Part shown: positions 17,101 through 25,667 of the stretch, in pieces
How positions within the stretch are numbered: position 1 is the stretch's first letter
How the letters are laid out: each line of letters starts with the position of its first letter
Assembly: GCF_002909235.1 (NCBI RefSeq)
Contig: NZ_PHQQ01000010.1
Coordinates: 1-64,000, forward strand
Direction: 5' to 3'
Length of the DNA stretch: 64,000 nucleotides
Source: Arenibacter catalasegens
GTDB lineage: Bacteria; Bacteroidota; Bacteroidia; Flavobacteriales; Flavobacteriaceae
Position numbers and translations under genes: made by a program
Notes under the pieces: model-generated
Told to the model about the DNA's origin: nothing
Database searches by the model: none
What the model saw: the letters and a program-made list of their open reading frames with translations, nothing else

Positions 17101-17652
17101 GGCATTCATATTGGCCCTGCCCACCAATGCACTGGATTCCTCCAAAACTTCTAAGGCTACTATAGGTTTGGAAAACTTTTTGCCGGCCTGATAAATAAAC
17201 ATATCCAGATAGGTTTCCTCCTCGAAGTTTTGAGAAGTTTCATTTGTACGGTAAAGGATATTGTTCACTAACCGATCATCCAAGGAAAGGTAGGAGGACA
17301 AAATTTCCTTGGTAGGGTTTTTAATTGTAAAAGGGTATATGTAAAAGCCTTTGGAAACAAATCCTGTCCCAAATCCTATTCCGCTGCTGCGCATTTTCCC
17401 ATAATCCTCAAGCCATGTTCCTGGGTCGGATTCAAGAGCCACAATTTCACTTTTATCCAAGGCTTCGTAAAAAACATCGTCCAATCTAAAGGCAATTTTC
17501 TGACTTACATGCATAGTCCCATATAAATAAGACGACTGCGGTAGGTTGTTACTGGAAATTTCCCAAAGAAGACTGTTTTCTTCCTGGGCATGGATTCCTT
17601 GTGTTAAAAGCAATAAAAGTAAACCTAGGCCTAAGCGCATACCAAAATCCAA
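14116..17652 (-). CDS. Giant TraB/GumN-family protein
   Basis: A 1178-residue exported protein (signal near residues 1-22, ending GIHAQ). The first 300 residues match the TraB/GumN (TIKI-like) fold: SSYLYGTMHVSQ with the GTxH motif, IVALESDPGTW, and TGIGAAHLPGKNGVIQLL, whose Gly-x-x-His is the second conserved motif. In TIKI-type relatives these motifs bind metal for peptidase activity. The remaining 850 or so residues match nothing I recognise; a helical, HEAT-like stretch occurs late (about 850-1080). Typical GumN proteins are about 300 residues, so this is a large extension. It is monocistronic. Confidence 0.82.
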   Translation of the reverse strand: MDFGMRLGLGLLLLLLTQGIHAQEENSLLWEISSNNLPQSSYLYGTMHVSQKIAFRLDDVFYEALDKSEIVALESDPGTWLEDYGKMRSSGIGFGTGFVSKGFYIYPFTIKNPTKEILSSYLSLDDRLVNNILYRTNETSQNFEEETYLDMFIYQAGKKFSKPIVALEVLEESSALVGRANMNAMKPKPDEWLQKKMQTQDVMSLLQDAYRERNINLIDSLDQAMYTEYYLQNMLYARNVNMVQRLDSIMQTVKVFTGIGAAHLPGKNGVIQLLRNKGYKVKALTSRFSQKGRALKDSLENKTLTNEYITRTPDDALFSILLPNKLYPIAEYTNTTYVSPDLANGSYLMVNRIPTFSYLKKDYTYTIEDVDRLLFENIPGKILEKTKIENELYPGLDIKNQLKNGDFQRYHIYITPLEILIFKMSGHGDYVAKHSDTIFNSISFKSLEKKRTVLFSQFDDFEIEMPSLYNFTNRKRKGNRFIEGVDPKTSAYYFLKKATLNDFNFIEEDTFELKQIQTRFYEDLKLKPEYGPIDNQSLTSSANFSPNGRQKLYLKTVIRNNNYYLLGSINTDSTYAERYFDSFKIKKPNYTEEFKKVQDTALFFSTVSPIDPPKFAENSNNYYERHKKPKPYSAYTKKSVYQNKNNEAVLVTVNKAHDFLMFPNIDSVWMLRRKLYRQNTLNIIREQRPQYNNKYHEINLTLVDSGSTRGIMIKNIVKGGLLYEVKALIDTVIPPSKFITDFFENFTPKDTLIGSSILSDKTGNFFKAIRQNDSIVHDGYPFVQFYKKHEDSLKYYISDFNFKDNQKYLQAHLIQKLAQMQDVDATGFFETYYAKSYSNSKAQTKILQAISKKQNESSLELLLRLMSTDLPLVSSKQEIQNIFQPYLDSLPLANKLFPEIFDYSAIEEYKSPIFSILAKLKARGLIKPKSYKKYKNQILNDAKIQLKRQLGLSMDQLTDESSTSADNNYDILENYAILLYPFIKEMEVASFFQRLSMVEDPEIQTSYIALIVKNEENPFSGDIKIPKSLIISLAENPETRLLLFEKLQHIGKLNMFPSIYRNQQALAESILYNTMELNPEQHAIEYVKNQKLYYPSSNYHGYFFKVKDNYSNTLKMYLLAFKKSNNIESKSYYINKGFSITDISTEEEVLRLTTEEYNLKDRPRTIVTNPSAYSGFMH

Positions 17653-17763
17653 ATTTTAGTTAAAAATGCCTCAAAAATATGTAGGAATAAAGGCTTGGCG
17701 CATAATTAACGTTTTATTTGTATTAAAGCATCATGTTTCATGCCAATCAAGAGAGAATTCCCT

Positions 17764-18837
17764 TTATTTTTCAGAAGAGGTAGGCTCCATGTTGTTGCTA
17801 AGGGATAATCGGGTATGGGGTAGGCTTTCAGGATAATTTTTTTGTAAAAAACCAATCAGTTTTTCTCGGACCAAAACCCTTAGGTCCCACGCAGTAGGTG
17901 AGTCCACCGCACTCATTAAGGCACGTATCTCTACACTCTGGGCCTTGGCATCGGTAACCTGAAGTACATTTACCTTTCCGTCCCACAATTCAGTAGTGGA
18001 CAATATCCTGGTGAGTTCTTCCCTTAGTTTATCAAAAGGAACACGGTAATCTGTATGAATAAAAACTGTACCCAAAATATCTGAGGATGTTTTGGTCCAA
18101 TTTTGAAAAGGGTTTTCAATAAAATAAGGCGTTGGAACAATTAGTCGCCTTTTGTCCCAAATATTGATTACTACGTAAGTTAGTGTAATCTCTTCTATCC
18201 GGCCCCACTCTCCCTCAACTACCACTACGTCATCAAATTTAATGGGTTGGGTAATGGCAATCTGTATTCCGGCGAGAATGCTTCCAATTAGTTTCTGGGC
18301 GGAAAAACCTATAATTATTCCTGCCACCCCAGCAGAAGCAAAAAGACTTACACCTATTTCTTTAATGCTGTCGAAACTCATTAAGGCCGCTCCCAAGGCC
18401 AGTACCGCAACTAGTACAATGAAAATGCGCTCTAATATGTTGAATTGAGTATATATTTTTCTGGCCTTTAAATTGTCGGATGTTTCTACATTATAGTTTT
18501 GGATAATCAACTTTTTGGCAACTTTTAGGGCTACTATAATCAACCAGGTGATAGAAAATATGATAAGAAGTGTGCTGGTCTTTTTAATGACAAAACTAAA
18601 ATCGTTTAGATATAATACAGTATGAAGGGATTTAGAGCGAATCAGGAAAGATAGGAATAAGATGAAAAGTGGCATACCCACTTTTTTCATGGCATCTTTG
18701 GGAATTAGATACTTCGGACTGCTTCCCAATTTCCGGAGGGTAAGGTAGGTGATTATGTAAAGTATAGCCAAAAGAACAAACGTGCCCGCTGCATATACGA
18801 CGGTCTGGTGGTCTACGTTTTTAAATATATTTTCCAT
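17764..18837 (-). CDS. MscS-family mechanosensitive channel
   Basis: A 357-residue membrane protein with about four N-terminal transmembrane helices. The pore-lining helix GVSLFASAGVAGIIIGFSAQ continues into LIGSILAGIQIAITQPIKFDD, then the beta domain VVVEGEWGRIEEITLTYVVI and RRLIVPTPYF that define MscS. A cytosolic alpha/beta cage follows. It releases osmolytes on membrane tension after osmotic down-shock. Its upstream region is shared with the divergent hemH gene. Confidence 0.92.
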   Translation of the reverse strand: MENIFKNVDHQTVVYAAGTFVLLAILYIITYLTLRKLGSSPKYLIPKDAMKKVGMPLFILFLSFLIRSKSLHTVLYLNDFSFVIKKTSTLLIIFSITWLIIVALKVAKKLIIQNYNVETSDNLKARKIYTQFNILERIFIVLVAVLALGAALMSFDSIKEIGVSLFASAGVAGIIIGFSAQKLIGSILAGIQIAITQPIKFDDVVVVEGEWGRIEEITLTYVVINIWDKRRLIVPTPYFIENPFQNWTKTSSDILGTVFIHTDYRVPFDKLREELTRILSTTELWDGKVNVLQVTDAKAQSVEIRALMSAVDSPTAWDLRVLVREKLIGFLQKNYPESLPHTRLSLSNNMEPTSSEK

Positions 18838-19125
18838 CTAGGTGAATTTTTATTCAATGTTATCCGTAACATACTAAAATCTATTCAATATAAAAACTCC
18901 TAAGCCTTTGTCCCAGCTAATCTTTGACCCAAATCTACTGAGGTATCCCTCATATTGGCATGGAAATTTATAATGCCTAAAATAGATGGAGAATGGGTTT
19001 TATAAATAAAATACTAAATGGTATTAATAATGAATGTTTTTTATTTATGCGTTTAAATTAGGGATATCTATGACGGTATAGAGAAACTATTTGGAGGATT
19101 TAAATTATTGTTGCCCTGCATGTGT
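18838..19125. other. Divergent intergenic region between mscS-like gene and hemH
   Basis: About 290 A/T-rich bases that must hold two divergent promoters. Apart from the -7 box near hemH no palindrome, open frame or RNA structure was recognised. Confidence 0.4.
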
Positions 19126-19133
19126 TATTTTTG
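19126..19133 (+). promoter_or_regulatory. Putative -7 promoter box (TATTTTTG) of hemH
   Basis: TATTTTTG matches TAnnTTTG and lies 30 bp before the hemH start codon. TTG triplets occur upstream (19108-19113), but closer than the usual 17-23 bp spacing, so the -33 element is unclear. Confidence 0.5.
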
Positions 19134-19163
19134 CTACGCAAGTAAATTAATCAAAAAGGAATA

Positions 19164-20195
19164 ATGAAAGGAGTTTTGTTGGTAAACCTAGGTTCCCCTG
19201 ATAGTCCCACGCCTAAGGATGTTAAACCTTATTTGGACGAATTTTTAATGGATGAACGGGTTATTGATGTTCCCAAATGGTTAAGAAATATTATTGTGCG
19301 AGGGATTATTTTACAAACCAGACCTAAAAAATCCGCCGAGGCCTATAAAAAGATATGGTGGGAAGAGGGATCTCCCTTAGTCGTGATTTCCGAACGCTTT
19401 GCGAACAAGGTAAAAGAACAAAGTGATATTCCAGTTGTTCTGGGTATGCGCTATGGAAGTATGACCATTAAAAAAGCCCTTGAACAGCTGCATGAAAAAG
19501 GAGTGGACGAGGTGTTGTTGGTTCCATTATATCCTCATTATGCTATGTCTTCATATGAAACGGTTGTGGTAAAGACTATGGAGGTTGGGGAGGAATTTTT
19601 TCCTAATATGAAAATCACAACTCTTCCGGCATTTTATAATAATATCGACTATATTGAAGTGCTTTCAAAAAGTATTGCGGAGGGATTGGAAGGTTTTGAA
19701 TATGACCATATTTTATTTTCCTATCACGGTATTCCCGAAAGGCACATTAGAAAGTCCGACCCCACAAAATTTCATTGCAAGATAGATGACAATTGTTGTA
19801 AGACCAATTCGGTGGCACATCATACCTGTTATCGCCATCAATGCTATGAGATGACAGAAAAAGTAAAGGAAAACCTTGGTCTTTCCAATGATAAGGTGAG
19901 TCTTTCTTTTCAGTCTAGATTGCCCAACGATCCTTGGTTAAAACCTTATACCGACTTTGAGTTTGAACGTTTACCAAAAGAGGGCATTAAGCGCTTGGCT
20001 GTAATTACGCCTGCCTTTGTTGCAGATTGTTTGGAAACTTTGGAGGAAATTGCCATGGAAGGAAAACATCAGTTTCAGGAAGCAGGTGGAAAGGACTATA
20101 AACATATACCCTGTCTTAACGACAATGAAGCCTGGGTGAATTTAATGGTAAAATGGATTGGAGACTGGCAGGCTAAGGAAACACTTCCCGGGTAA
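19164..20195 (+). CDS. hemH: Ferrochelatase
   Basis: A 343-residue enzyme inserting Fe2+ into protoporphyrin IX, the last step of the classical heme route. The family signature is present: metal-site His in LFSYHGIPERHIRKSD (about H188), followed by FQSRLPNDPWLKPYTD, and a C-terminal PAFVADCLETLEEIAMEG with the second metal ligand Glu. A Cys-rich insert (HCKIDDNCCKTN...HTCYRHQCYEM, about 209-236) follows the His. This insert is common in Bacteroidota ferrochelatases. It overlaps the next gene (MATE) by one base, in TAATG style, so the two are probably co-translated. Confidence 0.96.
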   Translation: MKGVLLVNLGSPDSPTPKDVKPYLDEFLMDERVIDVPKWLRNIIVRGIILQTRPKKSAEAYKKIWWEEGSPLVVISERFANKVKEQSDIPVVLGMRYGSMTIKKALEQLHEKGVDEVLLVPLYPHYAMSSYETVVVKTMEVGEEFFPNMKITTLPAFYNNIDYIEVLSKSIAEGLEGFEYDHILFSYHGIPERHIRKSDPTKFHCKIDDNCCKTNSVAHHTCYRHQCYEMTEKVKENLGLSNDKVSLSFQSRLPNDPWLKPYTDFEFERLPKEGIKRLAVITPAFVADCLETLEEIAMEGKHQFQEAGGKDYKHIPCLNDNEAWVNLMVKWIGDWQAKETLPG

Positions 20196-21580
20196 TGGCC
20201 AAAGTGTCCTCAAATCAGTTGGGCAGCGAGCCTATAGGTAAATTACTGATAAAACAAGCAGTTCCGGCATCTATTGGTATTTTGGTCATGTCCTTAAATG
20301 TTCTGGTCGATTCTATTTTTGTGGGTAACTGGATCGGTTCTATTGCCATAGCGGCGATCAATGTTGTGCTTCCGGTTTCTTTTTTTATAGCAGCTCTAGG
20401 AATGGCCATTGGTATTGGCGGTTCCAGTATTATTTCGCGTGCCTTAGGAGAAAGTAATAGCGAAAAGGCACTAAAAACCTTCGGGAATCAAATTACCTTA
20501 ACACTTCTTGTCACCATAGTTATGGTGATATTGGGGCTGTACTATGTAAATAGCCTTATTCCTGCCTTTGGAGGTAAAGGAGATATTTTTGGACCGGCTA
20601 AAATATACTATACCATTGTTTTGTACGGGGTGCCGTTTTTAGCCTTATGTATGATGGGAAATACGGTTATTAGGGCTGAAGGCAAACCTAGATTTGCTAT
20701 GAACGCTATGATAATTCCCTCAGTAGGAAATCTGTTGATGGATTATATCTTTATCTATGTCTTTGACTGGGGTATGGAAGGTGCTGCTTGGGCAACGACA
20801 ATTGGCTATTTTCTTTGTTTTGCATATATTCTTTATTTCTTTCTTTCCAAAAATTCTGAACTTAAATTGAAATGGTCCCATTTTGGACTCGATCGACCCA
20901 TTCTAAAGGAAATTGGGGCTTTGGGTTTCGTTACCTTGTCCAGACAGGCCGTAATAAGCTTAATTTATTTGTTGATGAACAATATTCTCTTTGGTTTGGG
21001 AGGGGAAGCTATGATAGCTGTCTATGCCATTATTGGTCGAATGTTGATGTTTGCTCTATTCCCTGTATTTGGGGTCACTCAGGGGTTTTTACCCATTGCA
21101 GGCTTTAATTATGGCGCAAAAAAATACCAAAGGGTACGGGAATCGATCAATACCGCTATCCTTTATGCCGCTGGCTTGGCTTTTATAGTATTTGTAGGGC
21201 TAATGATTTTTCCAGCTGAGATAGCTGCTTTGTTCTTAAGTAATCAGCCAGGGATGTCCGCCAACGAATTGGCCATGAATGCATACGTGTTGGAACACAC
21301 CCCTTCGGCCATGCGCTGGGTCTTTGCCGCAACACCAATTATAGCCATTCAATTGATTGGCGCCGCCTATTTTCAAGCTATAGGTAAGGCTGTACCAGCA
21401 CTACTGTTGACACTAAGTCGACAGGGGTTCTTTTTTATACCACTCATTTTAATTTTACCAAATTACTTGGGGGAACTTGGGGTGTGGATTTCTTTCCCCA
21501 TTGCTGATGTTTTGGCCACATTGGTTACAGGCTTTTTTTTAAGGAAAGAAGTTAGAGCTACATTGTTAGAAAAACCATAA
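20195..21580 (+). CDS. MATE-family multidrug efflux transporter
   Basis: A 461-residue protein with about 12 transmembrane helices and the two MatE half-repeats. Seen are IGKLLIKQAVPASIGILVMS, the conserved GIGGSSIISRALGE region, and GVTQGFLPIAGFNYGAKKY in the second half. It exports organic cations or other small molecules using Na+ or H+. It overlaps hemH by 1 bp, so the cargo could be porphyrin- or heme-related, but this is inference; MATE genes often sit beside unrelated genes. Confidence 0.92.
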   Translation: MAKVSSNQLGSEPIGKLLIKQAVPASIGILVMSLNVLVDSIFVGNWIGSIAIAAINVVLPVSFFIAALGMAIGIGGSSIISRALGESNSEKALKTFGNQITLTLLVTIVMVILGLYYVNSLIPAFGGKGDIFGPAKIYYTIVLYGVPFLALCMMGNTVIRAEGKPRFAMNAMIIPSVGNLLMDYIFIYVFDWGMEGAAWATTIGYFLCFAYILYFFLSKNSELKLKWSHFGLDRPILKEIGALGFVTLSRQAVISLIYLLMNNILFGLGGEAMIAVYAIIGRMLMFALFPVFGVTQGFLPIAGFNYGAKKYQRVRESINTAILYAAGLAFIVFVGLMIFPAEIAALFLSNQPGMSANELAMNAYVLEHTPSAMRWVFAATPIIAIQLIGAAYFQAIGKAVPALLLTLSRQGFFFIPLILILPNYLGELGVWISFPIADVLATLVTGFFLRKEVRATLLEKP

Positions 21581-21668
21581 GGAATAATGGTTCTAGGCAA
21601 AAACAATTTGCATCTCCTTTGCTAGGTAAATACAGACTAGCAAATATAGAGTCCGTTTATTAAATAAT

Positions 21669-22448
21669 TCAAAACTTAAAAAAGGGGTTGGATTTCCTAT
21701 TGCTATATCCATGGAATAAAATTACCGATAGCAGAACAGCACTACATGCCAATGCGGAATATGCAATTATTTCCAAACCGCCTTGGTGCCTAATGTAAAT
21801 TGCGAATAGCGCCCAAACCCCAACAGCCGCAAATTCGCGCATGTTTCTTTTGTAAATGATGACAAGATTAATCAAAGTGGCAACGATTATGAGCACAATG
21901 GTCCATTGCACTTCAGTTAGAAATGCCCCGTTCCATCCTATTTTTGTTAGATAAAGCGCAATATTGGCTATAGTGGCTACGGTAATCCATCCACTGTAAA
22001 AGCAAATTGGCCACCAAGAAAAGACTATTATTTCCTTAGGGGCATCCCATCGTTCCATATTGGTATTGATAATGATCTTTAATAGGGAGATTAGGATTCC
22101 AGCAATAATGATTACGGTTAAGCCCATATAATTATAAGCAAAAACAATAACCCATAGGGCGTTCAAGACATTTGCAAAGGCAAACCAATTCCCTGTCTGT
22201 TTTATAAATGCAAGTTCCTTCCTATCAAAAAAAACAACTTTAATCTGAAAGAAGGCATATGCCAATAAGCCAAGAAAAATAAGGCCCCAAATGGCAAATG
22301 CATAACTGGCAGGAGTGAAAAGATTTGTATATCGCTGACTTAATTCTCCTATAGTGGTATCGTTAATGCGGACTGCTTGTGAAATATAATTTACGGCGAT
22401 GACCAAAACTACCGAGAGTAGGTTTATAATGGATAACTTTCTTTGCAT
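21669..22448 (-). CDS. TspO/MBR-related tryptophan-rich membrane protein
   Basis: A 259-residue protein with about seven predicted helices, longer than the classical five-helix TspO (about 160 residues). The LFTPASYAFAIWGLIFLGLL segment is the counterpart of the TspO P-x-x-x-F-x-x-W-x-x-x-Y/F signature. Trp and Tyr are abundant. TspO proteins bind porphyrins and tetrapyrroles, and its position between hemH and hemJ supports such a role here. It is transcribed against its neighbours. Confidence 0.78.
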   Translation of the reverse strand: MQRKLSIINLLSVVLVIAVNYISQAVRINDTTIGELSQRYTNLFTPASYAFAIWGLIFLGLLAYAFFQIKVVFFDRKELAFIKQTGNWFAFANVLNALWVIVFAYNYMGLTVIIIAGILISLLKIIINTNMERWDAPKEIIVFSWWPICFYSGWITVATIANIALYLTKIGWNGAFLTEVQWTIVLIIVATLINLVIIYKRNMREFAAVGVWALFAIYIRHQGGLEIIAYSALACSAVLLSVILFHGYSNRKSNPFFKF

Positions 22449-22700
22449 TTACCCAAATTACGTAACTTTTTCAGGGAATCATGTCCTATTGCTAAAAAAA
22501 ATAAACCATTCCAAATTCATCTTAAGGCTCCTGAAGAACATTTTAAGTCAGTTAATAGGGCCATATTTTAAAGAAATACTCAGTATTGGATATTTTTTTA
22601 TTCGCTTTAGTCTTCTGTAATAATGAAATAAACAGTACGGGTACCAAAGATTAGTTTTTAAGAAACCCGTCCATTATCTTTACAGAACAACAGCCAATAT

Positions 22701-23252
22701 ATGAGCGACTATTACAATTATATTAAAGCCCTTCATCTCATTTTTGTGGTTACCTGGTTTGCGGGATTGTTCTATATTCCTAGATTATTTATTTACCATA
22801 TAGAGGCTGATCAAAAACCATCGCCTGAAAGGGAGATCCTTACCCAACAATTAAAGTTGATGACCAAACGGTTATGGTTTATTATTACCTGGCCTTCCGC
22901 TATTTTGGCCACATTATTCGCTATTTGGTTATTAGTGTTATATCCTGCTTGGTTGCAACAGCCATGGATGCATATAAAATTGACTTTTGTGGTATTACTT
23001 TTTGTCTACCACTTAAAAAATCATCAAATTTTCAATCAATTGCAGCGGGATGAGGTAAATTACACTTCCAAGTTTATGCGGATTTGGAACGAGGGAGCTA
23101 CCCTGATTCTATTCGCAGTGGTCTTTTTAGTTGTTTTAAAGGGTACTTTTAATTGGATATTTGGTGTTGTCGGAATTATAGTACTGGGAGTGCTGCTAAT
23201 GCTGGGAATTAGACTTTATAAGCGGATCCGAGATAAAAATCCTGAAGCTTAG
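22701..23252 (+). CDS. hemJ: Protoporphyrinogen IX oxidase HemJ (CopD-like)
   Basis: A 183-residue, four-helix membrane protein of the HemJ/UPF0093 family, which oxidises protoporphyrinogen IX to protoporphyrin IX, the substrate of HemH. The conserved His in helix 1 (IKALHLIFVVTWFAG, H12) and the HIK motif (H91, K93 in WMHIKLTF) are present. Both regions are needed in characterised HemJ proteins. It has its own upstream region, 450 bp from the TspO-like gene's stop, with a TATCTTTA box near 22673. Confidence 0.92.
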   Translation: MSDYYNYIKALHLIFVVTWFAGLFYIPRLFIYHIEADQKPSPEREILTQQLKLMTKRLWFIITWPSAILATLFAIWLLVLYPAWLQQPWMHIKLTFVVLLFVYHLKNHQIFNQLQRDEVNYTSKFMRIWNEGATLILFAVVFLVVLKGTFNWIFGVVGIIVLGVLLMLGIRLYKRIRDKNPEA

Positions 23253-23326
23253 GGGGTTTTTGAGCTGGAATTGCTGTTTATTTTGGCTTGATAATTGTTA
23301 CCTTTAATATCTAAATTAGATTTCAG

Positions 23327-24811
23327 TTGCTCACAAACTTTTCGTTGCGTTCCCGAATTTTTATCTCAATGATTTTTTGGGTAGTAATTGCTTTTGTACT
23401 AATTGCATCCGTTACCGTATACCAGTACAGCGAACAAAACAGGGACTACCATGCCGACCGTATGGAACGGAAGGAGGAACAGATCAAACAGAGTATTGAT
23501 TTGGCACTACAAAAGACAACCTACCCCGTTACTACTGAAAATTTGGGCTTTATTTTTAGGGATGAAATTTATGAGATTGCTCTGGTACAAAATATTAATT
23601 TTAATATTTACGATTTACAAGGCCAATTGATCAAGAGTTCTAGGCCTAAATTTGAAATTGACTCCATTTCCACTTGCTTGGATGCTGAAGTGCTTAATAA
23701 TTTGGCTTCTACGCCTACAAAGAGGTATGTGGAACAAAAATCGGCCGCTGGCTTTAATTATCAGGCTTCCTATACCTACATAAGCGACAAAAGATTTAAA
23801 CATGTGGGTATTTTAAACCTGCCCTATTTTGAGGATAATTCATTTAATGATAAGGAATTAAAGGAAATATTGTTAAGGCTTACGGGAGCCTATCTTCTTT
23901 TGTTGCTCTTGGCTATTGCACTTGCCTATTTTATTTCAAAATACATTACTAGGTCTTTACAGACTATCTCGGACAGATTGAATCAGACCGACCTGACCAA
24001 ACGGAACGAAAAGATCATTGTGGAGAATCCAAGTGAAGAAATTGGAAAACTGATTACCTCCTATAACGAAATGATCGATGAGCTGGAGATCAGTGCTGCA
24101 AAATTGGCAAAAGGGGAGCGGGAGCAAGCATGGCGCGAAATGGCAAAACAGGTGGCACATGAGATTAAAAATCCACTTACGCCCATGCGCTTAAGTGTAC
24201 AGAATTTTGAACGTAGGTTCAACCCCAAGGATCCGGAAATTACAAAAAAGGTTTCAGAGTATTCAAAAACGTTGATTCAGCAGATTGATACCATGAGCAG
24301 TATTGCCTCTGCATTCTCCAATTTCGCCAATATGCCGGCACAGCAGAACGAGACTTTAAATGTGGTGAAGATCGTAAAGATGGCAGTTGACATTTTTGAT
24401 GAAAACTATATTCACTTTTCGTCCGATGAAGAGGAAATAATAGCCAAATTGGATCGTACCCAATTAATTAGAGTAGTGACCAATCTTGTAAAGAATGCCA
24501 CACAGGCAATTGTGGAAGTGGAGGCGCCCTATGTTATGGTTACAGTTTCTAAAGATGGGGATTTTGTAAAAATGACCGTAGAGGATAACGGCATTGGCAT
24601 ACCGTTGGAGTTTAGGGACAAGGTGTTTGAACCTAAATTTACTACCAAGTCCAGTGGAATGGGCCTCGGGTTGGGAATGGTTAAAAATATCGTGGAAACC
24701 TATAAAGGGACTATCAACTTTACATCGGACACCAACAAAGGAACCGTATTTACCGTTCGGTTTCCTATTGCTAATGCCGTGGCGAATATAATGGATCGGA
24801 TCGTGCAATAA
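23327..24811 (+). CDS. Membrane sensor histidine kinase
   Basis: A 494-residue kinase: a transmembrane helix (about 10-32), a periplasmic sensor domain of about 150 residues, a second helix (about 185-205), HAMP, then HisKA with QVAHEIKNPLTPMRLS (His about 278). The HATPase domain has NLVKNATQAIVEVEAPYV, DNGIGIP and GMGLGLGMVKNIVE. The His-Glu-Ile-Lys-Asn-Pro-Leu H-box resembles NtrB/NtrY-like kinases. No response regulator is adjacent. The frame starts at TTG (23327), 20 codons after the preceding stop. The first ATG (23369) would cut into the first transmembrane helix, so TTG is favoured. Confidence 0.9.
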   Translation: MLTNFSLRSRIFISMIFWVVIAFVLIASVTVYQYSEQNRDYHADRMERKEEQIKQSIDLALQKTTYPVTTENLGFIFRDEIYEIALVQNINFNIYDLQGQLIKSSRPKFEIDSISTCLDAEVLNNLASTPTKRYVEQKSAAGFNYQASYTYISDKRFKHVGILNLPYFEDNSFNDKELKEILLRLTGAYLLLLLLAIALAYFISKYITRSLQTISDRLNQTDLTKRNEKIIVENPSEEIGKLITSYNEMIDELEISAAKLAKGEREQAWREMAKQVAHEIKNPLTPMRLSVQNFERRFNPKDPEITKKVSEYSKTLIQQIDTMSSIASAFSNFANMPAQQNETLNVVKIVKMAVDIFDENYIHFSSDEEEIIAKLDRTQLIRVVTNLVKNATQAIVEVEAPYVMVTVSKDGDFVKMTVEDNGIGIPLEFRDKVFEPKFTTKSSGMGLGLGMVKNIVETYKGTINFTSDTNKGTVFTVRFPIANAVANIMDRIVQ

Positions 24812-24861
24812 AGTAGATACTGAGAATTTAACGAAACGAGGTGTAATTTAATATTAAAGCA

Positions 24862-25644
24862 ATGCAATACGAAAATTTACTAATTACTTCAGAAGTAAAG
24901 GTAGCCACTATTACCATTAATAGGCCTACTAAACTGAATGCACTTAACAAGGCAACAATTGAGGAGCTACATTATGCATTTAAGGACTTGGAAAAGGATA
25001 AAAATGTAAATGTTATAATTTTAAGGGGTAGCGGTGAGAAGGCATTTGTAGCCGGAGCCGATATTTCCGAGTTCGCTAATTTTTCAGAGAAAGAGGGCGG
25101 GAAACTAGCAGCAAAAGGTCAAAAACAATTGTTCAATTTTGTGGAAAATCTAACCACTCCGGTAATAGCGGCAATTAATGGATTTGCCTTGGGAGGTGGA
25201 TTGGAATTGGCTATGGCCTGCCATTTTAGGGTAGCCAGTCACAATGCCAGAATGGGCCTCCCTGAAGTTTCTCTGGGTGTTATACCTGGCTATGGAGGAA
25301 CCCAGCGCCTTCCACAACTTATAGGCAGGGGAAGGGCCATGGAAATGATTCTTACCGGTGGAATGATCGATGCTGCTAAGGCATTGGAATACGGTTTGGT
25401 CAACTATGTGGTTGAACAAGAGCATTTAATGGACCTATGTATGAAATTTGCAGGTAAGATATCGAATAATTCGCCTGTGGCCATTGGCTATGCAATAAAA
25501 GCGGTAAATGCTGGTTTTAACAATAGTATTAATGGGTTCAAAGCGGAAATAGAAGCTTTTGGCAGTTGTTTCGGAACTTCTGATTTTAAGGAAGGTACTA
25601 CGGCCTTTTTAGAAAAAAGAAAAGCCAATTTTCCAGGAGCTTAA
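24862..25644 (+). CDS. Enoyl-CoA hydratase/isomerase family protein
   Basis: A 260-residue crotonase. The oxyanion-hole loops are GADISEF (after FVAG) and NGFALGGGLELAMACH. The catalytic glutamates expected at the positions equivalent to E144 and E164 fit LPEVSLGVIPGYGGTQRLP, where both are seen or conservatively placed. This arrangement fits a true hydratase of beta-oxidation (crotonyl-CoA-type). The substrate chain length cannot be told. It is followed by a secreted protein gene 23 bp away that is probably independent in function. Confidence 0.93.
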   Translation: MQYENLLITSEVKVATITINRPTKLNALNKATIEELHYAFKDLEKDKNVNVIILRGSGEKAFVAGADISEFANFSEKEGGKLAAKGQKQLFNFVENLTTPVIAAINGFALGGGLELAMACHFRVASHNARMGLPEVSLGVIPGYGGTQRLPQLIGRGRAMEMILTGGMIDAAKALEYGLVNYVVEQEHLMDLCMKFAGKISNNSPVAIGYAIKAVNAGFNNSINGFKAEIEAFGSCFGTSDFKEGTTAFLEKRKANFPGA

Positions 25645-25667
25645 AGGATACCCCTAAATGGCTTGTT

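Noticed and set aside
22399-22620. 73-codon plus-strand frame between the TspO-like gene and hemJ
   Set aside because: It overlaps the TspO-like 5' end on the other strand and has no recognisable features.
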